Shown: positions 1 to 10,700 of the stretch, in pieces
Position numbering within the stretch: position 1 is the first letter of the stretch
Layout: the number at the start of each line of letters is the position of its first letter
Source of the DNA: Limanda limanda
Taxonomy: Eukaryota; Chordata; Actinopteri; Pleuronectiformes; Pleuronectidae
Assembly (NCBI RefSeq): GCF_963576545.1
Contig: NC_083637.1
Location: 23,883,507-23,947,506, forward strand
Direction of reading: 5' to 3'
DNA length: 64,000 nt
Notes under the pieces: generated by a model
Told to the model about the DNA's origin: nothing
Databases searched by the model: none
The model's input: only the letters and a program-made list of their open reading frames with translations
Made by a program: the position numbers and the translations under genes

Positions 1-1964
1 AGATCCCATAACTGAGGCTGCCTACGCATCACTGTGACTATAACATGTCCTCTCCTGCACTCAAAAAATAAAAACTTGATACACAGCAACTGAAAAAAAA
101 TACAGGTAGCAAAAGGTGTGTCTTTTTGCTGCTTACTCATTTCAGGCATGTAAGGTTAGGTAGAATCCCTCCCCCTTTAGACACTGGTGGAGCATGTACT
201 TCTGAAACAACAACTAAGTGTCTCTAGCTGCCTGTGTGACAGGCTCAGATAGGTCAGGTCATATTCTATGTCCTGCCCTGAGGCATAATGTCACGGCTCT
301 TTCTAATGTGTCCATTGTGACAGTCATCGTCTGCGCCTGCTAAAAGGGACAGCGATGGAGGGGGACAAGGCCAGTGAAGCTGCTGATGGTTATGTAAGGT
401 CGACCATTATATCTGTGGGGACTGACAGCCCTTCATTTTAAAAATAGCTTCAGACCTTGTTGACCCTCATGGGCTTTCATATGTGACTTGAAGGTCCTAA
501 TGTATATTTTGGGACAGGGCTTTCCTATCCACAAACCTGACCATCTGAATCTACCTTTTGTTCTCAAAACTGTGACTCTCCCCTGCATCTTTGACTCCTG
601 TCATTGACTTGTTTTGGCTTCCTCACAGTTTCCAGAAATAGTGGACACAGGCGCTGCAGTAACATAAATGGTGGCATTGTTTTTCAGCACAGCGGCGTCT
701 TTATTTTTCAAAATTAGCCAGGAATGAACAAAGTGGTATTCATGTGGGACTGTTGCTCACTGGGACCCGGCCAAAATTACCTGACTTCTCAGTTTCAGCG
801 CTGATTTAATATTCACTTTTTCATAATGTGGACTTGTTGCTGTCCTTTTGTATGTTTGTGTGTGTGTCATAGCTGTTCTGTTTCAATGAGAATAACTTAG
901 AGGCTGCTTGCTTACTATCTCTTGGCTCACGCGCAGAGGTTTCCCCTCTGTCTCTATTAAAACACACCATATTTTCACAGTCAGATAACTGTCCGGAGAG
1001 ACTCTCTGGATATCCTGTAGGCAGGAGTCAAACGCATGTCTGCTCTGGTGTCTGGCTGACTTGGCTCCAGTCTCCCTGCAAACCAGCCTGAATCTCACTG
1101 TGGTCAAAAGTGTCTTTCATTCCAAGAGCAGGAAACACTGATAGTATGATGTCCCTGCTTCACAATACTCGTCTGTTTTGCTCTCTGTAATGCTTTGCCT
1201 TGCACCCCGCAGGAAATGGCCCCATTGTCCTTGTGAGAGGAAGTGGCCCGGAGCAGACCACTAGCTCAGTGGATTGATGGAGGCTGTTGTAAATTATTAA
1301 TCATCAACTAGAAATGGAAGACACACAGAGAGGGTAGTGTTGGCTGTCCACTGAAGAATATTTGTTATCAGCGGACAGTAGAGCTGCAGTGAACCACCTG
1401 TACCAGGAGAGACAAACTCTGTACTTAGTGTATTTACATATTGTTGTGACTGTAGAATTCATATGCAGAAGACTTAGGTTAGTATAAAAGTGAGCCAGGA
1501 ACATAAAGAGAATAAATAAAGCTCTTTTTAATTTGTAATTATGCTGTTTCTGCCCAAAAATCACATGCTATATCAAACCTATTAAAAGATTTAACTTGAC
1601 AAATCATTTTTGACCTGTTTGACAAGCAACATTGTACAAAGACACGTTCAATTCAATAGAACATGAAGTTATGGTTGGAGTAATCTGCCTTTTGGATTCT
1701 GAATTATACTTTCATATCCAAGGCTTTATGAAAGTTTTTGGATTGTATTAATATTTCCACTAAAGTTTAGAGAGACCCTTTGGACCAGATGATTATAGTA
1801 AAAACCTTCACTCCATTCAGACCTTTACCGCTAGAGGGAGACAAAGACTCACAATCAGTTTATACTCAACAAGAGCAGAGACATGTGTTTCAGGAAGATC
1901 ATGTGTTTGTGTACGTGTGTGTGTGTGTGTGTTGGTTACCTTCCTTCTTGCACGAAAACTGACC

Positions 1965-2120
1965 TTGCCAGGACCAGTTGTTCTCTTGGGGACCAAAACC
2001 TGCTCCTAATGAGGCAAAACTTAATTTCTGAGACCCTGGTTAAGGTCAGGGTTAATGTGTGACTTGTGGTTAGGTTAAAGTTATGGTTAGGCATGAATTA
2101 GTCATGGTTAAGGATGGGAA
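1965..2120. repeat. Dispersed repeat with GGTTA-rich tail
   Basis: The stretch reads as a 'gggga-ccaaaacc' segment followed by degenerate ggttaagg/gttaggg units, and it abuts a TG microsatellite. A reverse-oriented relative, with taaccctaaccc units and a CA tract beside it, lies in the first intron of the keratin gene at 40.56-40.83 kb. This repeat-plus-microsatellite arrangement is common in teleosts; the family name is not known to me. Confidence 0.45.
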
Positions 2121-2210
2121 ATGTTTCAGTTAGGTTGTCTATAATGCATGGAAGAAAATGAAAAGTCCTAATAAGGATAGCTGAGCACACGTGTGAGTTT
2201 TTGTGTATAT

Positions 2211-2218
2211 GTGTGTGT

Positions 2219-2288
<70 letters not shown>
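2211..2288. repeat. (TG)n microsatellite
   Basis: About 78 bp of TG dinucleotides with one C interruption near 2223. The open frames across it, which encode Cys-Val or His-Thr strings, are artefacts of the repeat. Confidence 0.97.
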
Positions 2289-2289
<1 letters not shown>

Positions 2290-3639
2290 GTGTGCGTGTG
2301 TGTGGATCTGCACATTCTCAAACAGGTTTGGTACTTGGCTCTCTGGTTAAAATAGCCCAGCATTTGCTCGAGTCACATGTGGGAGTCCATGCTAGTTTTA
2401 GAAGATCCAGATAAAGTAGGTAGATAGCTAAAAATAACTACAGATGTTCTCACAAAGACAACCATAACAATCAGACAGATCAGGCTTGTAGGACTCTTTT
2501 CGTAAAGAAACAGGCCTGGTTGAGATACTGTATGCAACTAAATCAACTTCTGTGAGATCTATTGCATCTGCAAGATGATATAATAACTTTATTTATAGCA
2601 GATTATGGTCTTTAGGATTTAAGGATGAGCGTTTGTCATCCCTTATGTATTCTGTGCAGGCTCGATGTGTATGATCTGTGTCTGATAGGTCAACCAAAAA
2701 TATCCAAAGAGTGTGATGTGATTTCTCTGGCTTAAAATAATCTGAATGTGACCAGTTGCCGGCCATTGAGCCTTGCTCAATTTCTTCATATACATACAGA
2801 AGAATGATATGTTGAGCAAGTTAGATGCAGGATACCTCAACGTACCTGACTGTAAATCTGATTTACACAAATGTCTGTCTGTCTGTCTGTATGTGGAACG
2901 CATATTTTACAAACTGCTCATGGTATTGGCTTTACACTTGGCGTCTTATAGGCCCAGGGAAGTGCAGTGTGCAAAATATTGACATTGAAATCTTTATTGG
3001 GGATAAACCAGGTAGGATGAACGCAACGATTTCAACTTCACTCTACACCATAGGCTGTTAATGAAAAGCTCTGCACACATGTCCAGCACACAAACAATAA
3101 ATAAAGGAACAGTGTATTGTAGGACTTTTTGAGGAGGACTTAATAATTACAAGGAATACATCTGAAGTAGCTCCTGAGCACTAAAGGTTTAGTGAGTTAG
3201 ATTTAAGTTAAAGAGATCTATTGGCAGAAGTTGATAATGAAATAATCTTTGCGATGTTTTTACAAGTGTGTTTCATCTAAATTTGCACGAATTGTGGTTT
3301 TCATTGGCTTAGAATGGGCCCTTTAAATTCAAATACTTTATATTGACATTGGGAGCGAGTACTCTCTGTGGAGGCTGCCATGTTTAGTTTTTTTTTTACT
3401 GTAGTCCAAACTGGACAAACCAAACATCTTTTGAGTTTTTATGACAACTAAAGTCTACCACAGGTTCTCTTTCATGTTTGGAGGTGGAGGAGGTGGAGGG
3501 GGGGTGGAGGGATCTTCAGCTGCAACATAAAACCTTATCCTTAGGTGTCACTACATTCTAAACACTGAACCTTCAACACAGGTCAAGCTAACAGGCATGT
3601 TTATAATGGGCACTGGCCTGCTATCATTACAGAGTATGT

Positions 3640-3783
3640 TTCGCCGCAGAACTACATGTCCCATGATGCCCCGCGCGGTGAAGATGAGCAAATGGAACAC
3701 GGAGCGGAGCAGCCGCGGTGACAGCTGAGTTTCCTGACAGAGACACTGAAGCGACCACGGACCCGCTCAGGTGAAACCAACAT
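3640..3783 (+). promoter_or_regulatory. GC-rich putative promoter and first (5'UTR) exon
   Basis: A CpG-rich island in otherwise AT-rich DNA starts with a ZNF143/STAF-like element. Two good splice donors follow: CAG|gtgaaa at 3770/3771 and CAT|gtgagt at 3783/3784. The only upstream-type reading frame, two adjacent ATGs near 3664, closes after about 22 codons. This looks like a TSS with a non-coding or barely coding first exon. Its orientation and its distance upstream make it a candidate distal promoter of hap1, whose coding exons start about 12 kb downstream. It could instead serve an unseen transcript. No intervening coding exon could be proven. Confidence 0.5.
3651..3669 (+). promoter_or_regulatory. 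ZNF143/STAF (SBS-type) binding motif
   Basis: The 19-base string ACTACATGTCCCATGATGC fits the long vertebrate promoter motif ACTACANNTCCCANNNTGC bound by ZNF143 with THAP11/HCFC1. It sits at the left edge of a GC-rich island, about 100 bp before two splice donors, which is where such sites normally lie relative to a TSS. Confidence 0.7.
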
Positions 3784-4184
3784 GTGAGTCTAACCTCGTC
3801 TCCTCCTCTCTCCTCTCGGTCTGATTCACACACACTTCTGCGGTCGACATGTTTGTTTTTTTGAGCAGAACAAACCCGGTGAATTTCCACAGCGCTCCAG
3901 CAGCAGCAGCAGGGGGGGTTTCCCTCTGAGGGTGGAAGTGCTGAAGACACGATTCAAGTTGTTTTACATCTTACAAGCACACACTTTCTGACGAATACAA
4001 CACAAGTCAACCACATTTCCACCCACAGCTCCGTGCTCATACGTGCACGGAGCTGTGGCGCATTGTTTACGACGTGTTGTTAGAAGCTAGCAAGTTTATT
4101 TGGGCTCTTCCCGGTGGAGCTAACTGTTTTATTTCTTTGACAGTAAAGTAATAGCTGCTGTCTTATTGTGAAACTTACGCATGG

Positions 4185-4600
4185 CAAAGTTTGTTTGTAC
4201 AAGACAATCCAAAGTGCTTTACAAGGCATCACGGCACGTTGTAAAATCTACTTCAGGCAATCCAAAAAAACGAGCATTAAAAAAGGAATTGAAAAGATAG
4301 AATAATAAAAACTAAAATATACTTTATAGAATACCCTTCAAAACACAATTAAAGTGTTTTGTGATTTAAAATAAAAAAAATGAAACTTGAAGGCAAACAA
4401 TAGGAAATAGTTAAAAAGCCAACGATTTAAAAGCAATTTGTGGATCACAGCAATAGAGAACATGTACAGATGATAAACGAGTAAAAACAAGATAAATTAA
4501 AACGTTATAAAGTGATTGAAATAGAGAGTAAGATCAGAACTGGGACCTTGTTCCACTTGTGCAGCATACATACTGAACGCTGCCTCTCCAGCTGTCAGTG
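4185..4600. repeat. Decayed dispersed repeat (AT-rich, 'caaagtgctttacaag')
   Basis: The stretch combines a 'caatccaaagtgctttacaagg' type opening, a long A-rich run with ataaaa units, and an ending of the form 'gggaccttgttccactt...'. It resembles the 3' part of a widespread fish repeat. This is recalled by pattern, not by search. Confidence 0.35.
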
Positions 4601-4751
4601 CTTCTCAATATGAGTTTACAATCTCAGTTTACAGCAGAGCAAACATCTCATCACATCTTCAGACCCTCCTCTGTCACAAACACTGGCGACTCCTCTGTTA
4701 TTAAGAGTCACCCGCTCCATTTTTCTTCTCATGCTGAAACAATAACCAGTG

Positions 4752-5800
4752 TACACTACCAGTCAAAAGTTTGGACACACCTTCTCATTCAATGGTTTTC
4801 CTTTATTTTTCTTTCTTTCTACATTGCAGATTAATATTGAAGACATCACAACTATGAAGGAACACATATGGAATGATGTGGTAAACAAAACAGTGTTAAA
4901 CAAACCAGAATATGTTTTGTATTTTCGATTCTTCAAAGTAGCCACCTTTTGCTCTGATGACAGCTTTGCTGCTCTCGGCCTTCTTTCAACCAGCTTCATG
5001 TGGTTGTCAACTGGAGCGGTTTTCAATTAACAGGTTTGCCTTGTCAAGAGTTAATTTGTGGAATTTCTTGCCTTCTTAACATGTATGAGACCATCAGTTG
5101 TGATGTGCAGAGGCAGGATTGGTGCACAGCTCTTTACAGTGAATAGGCCTATTCGACTACAGATCCAATCCATATTATGGCAAGAACCACTCAACTAAGT
5201 AAAGAGAAACGACAGTCCACCATTACTTTAATACAGGAAGATTAGTAAATCCGGAAAATATCAAGAACTTTGAATGTATCAAGTTCAGTCGCTAAAACCA
5301 TCTAACGCTATGATGAAACTGGCTCTCATGAGGACAGTAACCTCTGCTGCTGAGGATTAGTTCATTTGACCAAGAAGCAGAGTGATGGAGTGCTGCGTCA
5401 GATGATCTGGCCTCCACAACCACCCGACCTAAACCCAAATGAGATGGTCTGGGATGAGCTGGACCGCAGAGTGAAGCCAAAGCAGCCAACAAGTGCTCAG
5501 CACCTCTGGGAACACTTGACTGTTGGACAACGATTCCATGTGATTACCTCATGAAGCTGTTTGAAAGAAGGCCAAGAGTGTTCAAAGCTGTCATTGAAGC
5601 AAAAGGTGGCTACTTTGAAGAATCTAGAATATAAAACATATTCTGGTTTGTTGAGCATTTTTTTTGTTTACCACATAATTCCATATGTGTTCCTTCATAG
5701 TTTGGATGTCCTCAATATTAATCTGCAATGTAGAAGGAAAGAAAAATAAAGATAAAACCATTGAATTAGAATGTGTGCCCAAACCTTTGACTGAAATACC
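4752..5800 (+). mobile_element. Tc1/mariner-like transposon, internally deleted copy 1
   Basis: The left end carries TACACTACCAGTCAAAAG and the right end its degraded inverse (cctttgactg), with subterminal inverted segments 'ttcaatggtttt' and 'aaaaccattgaatt'. The element ends resemble those of copy 2 at 36.6-38.1 kb. Only a stub of transposase remains, around 5370-5490, with the codons for the PPDLNPNEMVWDELDRRV block that holds the catalytic Glu of the DD34E triad. Most of the N-terminal DNA-binding part and the catalytic core are missing, so this copy cannot act by itself. It lies in non-coding sequence upstream of hap1. Confidence 0.88.
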
Positions 5801-6159
5801 TTCACTTACACTATAGAGTAAGACAGCACAGACTGACAGAAGGTGCACCCTCTCTCTTTGCACACGGGTTAATGTAAGCTGCAGGGTAATGAATGGGACC
5901 TGTGTGTGTTAACAACTGCACATAATTCACTGTGTTCAACATAGTCGGTCGAGATTGACATGCAGAGGCACACCTCTCACACAAATGCAATCTGAAAGAA
6001 AGTGTGTATTTAGTAAATTGAAGTTGAGAGTTGAAAAACCTCTTTAAAGTCCCTGTGTCAAGAAGTTTTGTTTCTTTCACTTGTTCTTTCCCTCCTCGTT
6101 TAACATGTTTTAGATGACGCAATGTTTAAGACCACCTAATCCTGTTTGAGCACAAACAA

Positions 6160-6260
6160 TCCATCTATCCATTGTCTGTACATCACATCCTGTATGGGTC
6201 AATGGGGGCTTGAGCCAATCCCAGCTGGCGAGAGGAAGGTACACCCCAACACATAAATAG
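6160..6260. repeat. Remnant of a dispersed fish repeat
   Basis: The segment with 'catccattgtctgtaca' and 'gagccaatcccagctggcgagaggaaggtacacccc' resembles a sequence scattered through teleost genomes next to LINE fragments. It is short and decayed, with no open frame. Confidence 0.4.
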
Positions 6261-7084
6261 AACAAAAATACACAAAAACCTAAATTAATCATCCATTAAT
6301 CGTAATCCAGGTAAAAGTTTGAAATACACATGATATTGATTTTAAGTCATATCGCCCCCGCCCTGCTCAGACAATTAATTTTATCCACAGCAAAGTAAAA
6401 TCTAGTCAGCTCACAAAGTTTGTTTTCATGTTTATGTTATCATACTACCTTGTTTCTTCAGTTTTGTCTTCAATAGTAATTTTGGCCTGCATAGAAAAAT
6501 TATGAAAAGGTACCTCAGTTTCTTCTCGTGGACTGAAAAAAAAACAAGGCGCTGTATGAAAATATTGAATAGCTGACTCAGTTGCTCCAAACAGTTAAAG
6601 GTTATGCTGATAAATCTGTTCTTTTAATGAGTTTACAGAGTATGTGGGGGTCAAAGCATAGATTCAGCTCAGAGAGTTCAGCAAAGCGGAAGAATGTGAA
6701 ATTCATCACTTTTTGGAAAACATCTTGTGTGATGTAACTGAATATTTTAGCTGTTTGCTGTGAAATCATGTCTGTATCAGGTTTCATGTTAAATACCAGA
6801 CAGTTTCTATTTTAGAACAAGTGGAAGATCTTTAAGAAACCACAATTCCCTTATTTGATGAACATACAAAAGATGTAAAATCACAGCGTAAACATGCAGA
6901 TCAGTCAGTCGTTGTTCAAGGAGTTAAATGATCAAACGGTCTTATAGCACGATGGCTATGCGGCAATGTAAACACATGCTTAGGAAGGATTATCAGCATT
7001 TGTGTTTGTTCATTGTGTAGATTGTAGATTTGCCCTGCTTGTGCTCAAACTATTAGTTAGAAAAATACCCATATTTCTCAACAT

Positions 7085-7235
7085 CGTCACAGATTTTCCA
7101 GGGAATAATTGATGGATCTTGATGGAAGAAAGGCACATTTAGGGGGCTGATATCTATGAGTGTGAGCAATTGGTTGAATTAAATGATATTGTTGGACCTT
7201 GGTGGATCTATGTGCTCTATTGAGGGCCCTAGTTA
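7085..7235. repeat. Dispersed repeat ('ggccttggtggaggt...ctctactgag' family)
   Basis: The stretch contains 'gatggatcttgatggaag', 'gggggctgatatctatgag' and 'ggtggatctatgtgctctattgag'. Related copies lie at about 47.38-47.58 kb, and other parts of probably the same family lie at 48.83-48.98, 61.2-61.33 and 63.04-63.18 kb. I recognise the motif set from many teleosts; its transposon class is unclear to me. Confidence 0.5.
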
Positions 7236-7539
7236 TTTTTATACAGAAACTCTACCTCAGATGTTTAAAAGCTTCTGCTGGTTGTCAGGTTTTTGTCATT
7301 CTCTACTCATAAAGTAGAGTTTTACAACCACAATCTTCACCCAGGAGCAAAAACCAGTCCTCAAACTCAACAGAAATAACAATGTGACATTAATCATGGT
7401 GATTATTGATATCAACTGATATGAGCATTTTTTATCTTTAAATAATTTAAACCACATCACCAAGCCCTATATAGACCACTGTCTTTTCTCACGTTTAGGT
7501 CACTTATCTGTCCATTGTGACTCAGGCACCATTGACCAC

Positions 7540-7783
7540 CACGCCTTTTCCTCGCATGTCCCTCCTCCTCCTCTCTCATTCCCCCTTCCGCTCCACCTCC
7601 ACCCCGCCTCACTGTTGCTCTCTCTCTCTCTCTCTTCGCTCTGACAGGACACACTCGGGACAGGACAGAAGCCGGCCGGTAAAGCAGCACTAGCGGAGAT
7701 CGTTTAATTTAATGGGAATACACTAAACCAGACAGTTCCCTCTCCTGCACAGATCATCACATGCTAACTACTGCAGGCTCACA
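7540..7783 (+). promoter_or_regulatory. Second GC-rich 5' exon or promoter candidate
   Basis: A pyrimidine-rich, CpG-containing tract with a (TC)8 run at 7620-7635 leads into a GC-rich segment and then into a strong donor, ca|gtaagtaagt, at 7783/7784. An ATG at 7761 gives eight codons before the donor, but the resulting phase does not join the first hap1 coding exon in frame. If this is a hap1 exon it is therefore non-coding. It could also be an unrelated transcript start. Confidence 0.35.
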
Positions 7784-7789
7784 GTAAGT

Positions 7790-10700
7790 AAGTCTATTTC
7801 AGCTTTTTAATCAGTTTTATAGCTGCTGGGCTTGTCCAGTGTTATTAGCATTTTAGCATGATCTCTCTGTGTCTGCTGCTGAACTCTATCTGTGTTGATT
7901 AGCTTGGTCCACAACAGAAGCTTTTACTGGTTTATTTATCTGCCTTATTGTGCACAGAAACATAGAGAATGTTTGCTTGATTTACAACAATATATTATCC
8001 CTGAAGTCCACTGATGATTTTTGTATCAGTTGAATCAATCATTTTTTTAATTTGCTTTAGGCAAAGTCTCATTGTACTTTTGAACCAGCCCGGCTGATTA
8101 GATGTCCTGAGGAGATTTCTTGGTTCGGACTCTCTGAGGTCTTAAGTTGTCTCTGAACTGTCAGGTGGGACAATGTGTGGGAGACTTCCTGTTTTATGTT
8201 TATTCTCTGCTGCTGTTTTGACATTCAGCTGTTCCTGAACACAAGTCTACACAACACAGCACCTCGCACAAGTCTTTTGAATTAAAATAAACAGATACAT
8301 AACGAGTGAGAGCGAGAAATAGATCTTCCACTTAATATGCACACGCTAAACAATGATTTCCCAATTTCATTAAGTTGAGAATTATGTGCAGGCTTAAATC
8401 TGTTAGTATGTGTGTCTCCAAGACAATGTAAATAAATGTGTAAACAATCTGATCTTTTGTGCACTTCAGGCAGTTAATGCTATATGTGGTTTATATTTGA
8501 GTTCTTGTATTTTATTTCTTCCAAATTTTAGTTACACATTTAGAAGCTATGTTGTAGTTAAGTTCTCAAACTCAGGAACAACATCTGATTTATCAGACAA
8601 CTTGGTTGCTACTCAAAGACAACAAGATGTACTTCAACATATTAAAATTAATTAGGTCAAGGTCTAAATGAACACTGTGTAGCCTTAAGTCCACTGCCTG
8701 CTTGTGAGTCTGTTGGTTTACTGTAGTATGAATGGAGTGAATATTCTTTAAAACCCCCAAAGTCCTGCTTTAGGTCTAACTTGTGACACAAGAGCATTTG
8801 ATATTACTGATGAGACTGTGCAGAATCATTTATTTTAACCTTGCCGCTTGGTCTCCCAGTCTGTTTTAAAGGTCATGGTAGTCAGTAACTTAGCAAACTG
8901 ACTCTGTGTTGCACACTTGCATAATATTTAACTCTTGACTCCGACAAGTTATTCCTCATAGATCTGCAAGGTGATTCCTTTGGGAAGTTTTATGTGTTCC
9001 TTTATAAGCTCTTTAAGTTTATTTACGTGACTGTGTTTTGAGAGAACAGAGCAGATTGTTCCTTCAGAGAGTTAGTGATAGTTATTTGACTTTATGTGAC
9101 CACTTTCTTTTCATGCGGAGTTGCTGTCCAGATTTAGATCTCCCAGTTGTCAGGGTGACATTCTTGCTCAGATTAAGGTCTCCCGTACACCAGCCTGTTG
9201 TCTCCCATACTCCTTTAACTCCTGTTCCTCTATGTCAGTCCTATTAGTTCTCCTCCGACTCACGGGAACACCATACCCATGTTAAATTTGGTTCATCTAA
9301 AATTGGACAACTGATTATTTGATTGCTACAAAACAATGTCTGTGGCTTTATAGCTTTTCATATTCATGTGACCAATATTCTTGGATTTGTACCATTGGTC
9401 AGACAACAAGCAAATTGAAGATTATTTTTGTCATTTTATTTTTTACCTTTTCTGTTATCTTATAGATAGATACATTTAAAAACATGACAGACAGATTCAT
9501 CAGTTTATAATCATTATTCATTTTATTAGTAGTCAATAATAGGCATTCATTCCTTGCAGTCGTATTCCTTCCTGCCATTTTCTAAGTGTTCATGTAAGCT
9601 TCTGCATCTTTATCAGTGCCTTTCCAGCACCTTTCCAGAGCTCTTTAATGAGGCAATCTTCAATATTTGTTCAGTATCTGGCATCACATCCTGCCCTTTG
9701 TCATGGTTTGGGTTTTGTGTTTGCATAGTGCAGACCTCTGCCTGATAATTAAACATTTTACTATTAAAATTATGAAACCTATCCGCACAGATACAATTTT
9801 AAGAAAGAATATGTTGGCAAGAAGACACAAGACTTTCCTGACTGCTGTCGAATGAGATTGAAACTCCCAGATCTAACCTTTTTATCTCAGGTCTCTTTTA
9901 TGATAAAAATATGACTCATATAATTGACCTGTAATAGGAACCTGGTCAGGTTGTTAATTTTTAACCAAACTTTTCTCCTAATTTACCATAACGGGTGAGT
10001 CAGGTAGTTCAGAACAACTGTCATTTGCATCATCGTGAAGAGTGTGACAGCAGTTGAATAAAGAAGTGTAACCTGAGCACTGGGCAGTAGAGTACTGCAT
10101 TAGTTGGCATTACAGAAAGACACGATTACCTGTCAAACATCCTACTGCAGTTATATTGGTCCATAAATGTCTTATGATGCTGTGTGTGTGTGTGACTTAG
10201 TCTGCTGAGATCGTGACCTGATGCACGTCTGCTTAACTCTGTACTGCAACACAATGATGCACTGTTGGGTCAAGTCATCCTCTCAGCTGGTTAGGCTCAA
10301 ATATCTATTTCCAGCCTGGTGTTCTGAACTTGGTGTTTTACACAGAACTATTGAACGTGGTTCAAGTTTCAAATAAGGAGGTAAATGCCTGTAGCTTGTT
10401 TCCCCAAAACAGTCTATCAGAGTTGTATTATGCATGAATTTAAAGGTAGGATTGGTAGGTTGTTTCTGAAACTATTTTCGTACTATTTGTTGAAGATCCT
10501 CCTCATGTCCAGATAGCCGTCAATAAATAAAATTAAAAAGAAGAACAAAAGCAGTAGTCTGTGGCCCTTGCAGGACTGTAATAAACACGAACAATCATAT
10601 CAGTCAGTTGGAATGAAAGGATTGGCTGCGTACGTGTCTGTCGCTATACTTGCCTGCCTGCGAGCACCCTGCCTTGGCTCTCTCTGCACGTGACAAGAGT

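Larger units (their letters stand above)
1..3600. other. Non-coding flank, no gene seen
   Basis: I find no exon with matching splice sites and protein-like composition here. The stretch holds AT-rich unique sequence, a TG microsatellite near 2.2 kb and a fish-type dispersed repeat just before it. The few short open frames are low-complexity or have random composition. Confidence 0.6.

Noticed and set aside
2098..2414. His-Thr and Cys-Val repeat frames
   Set aside because: They arise from the TG microsatellite.
3664..3730. Start codons at 3664-3691 as the hap1 N-terminus
   Set aside because: One frame could reach a weak donor (CGCG|gtgaca) in phase 1, but the site is poor and the frame otherwise closes after about 22 codons. 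Not strong enough to call.
7761..7783. ATG at 7761 as the hap1 start codon
   Set aside because: The donor phase (2) puts the 15589 exon, and also the 16162 exon, out of frame with early stops.
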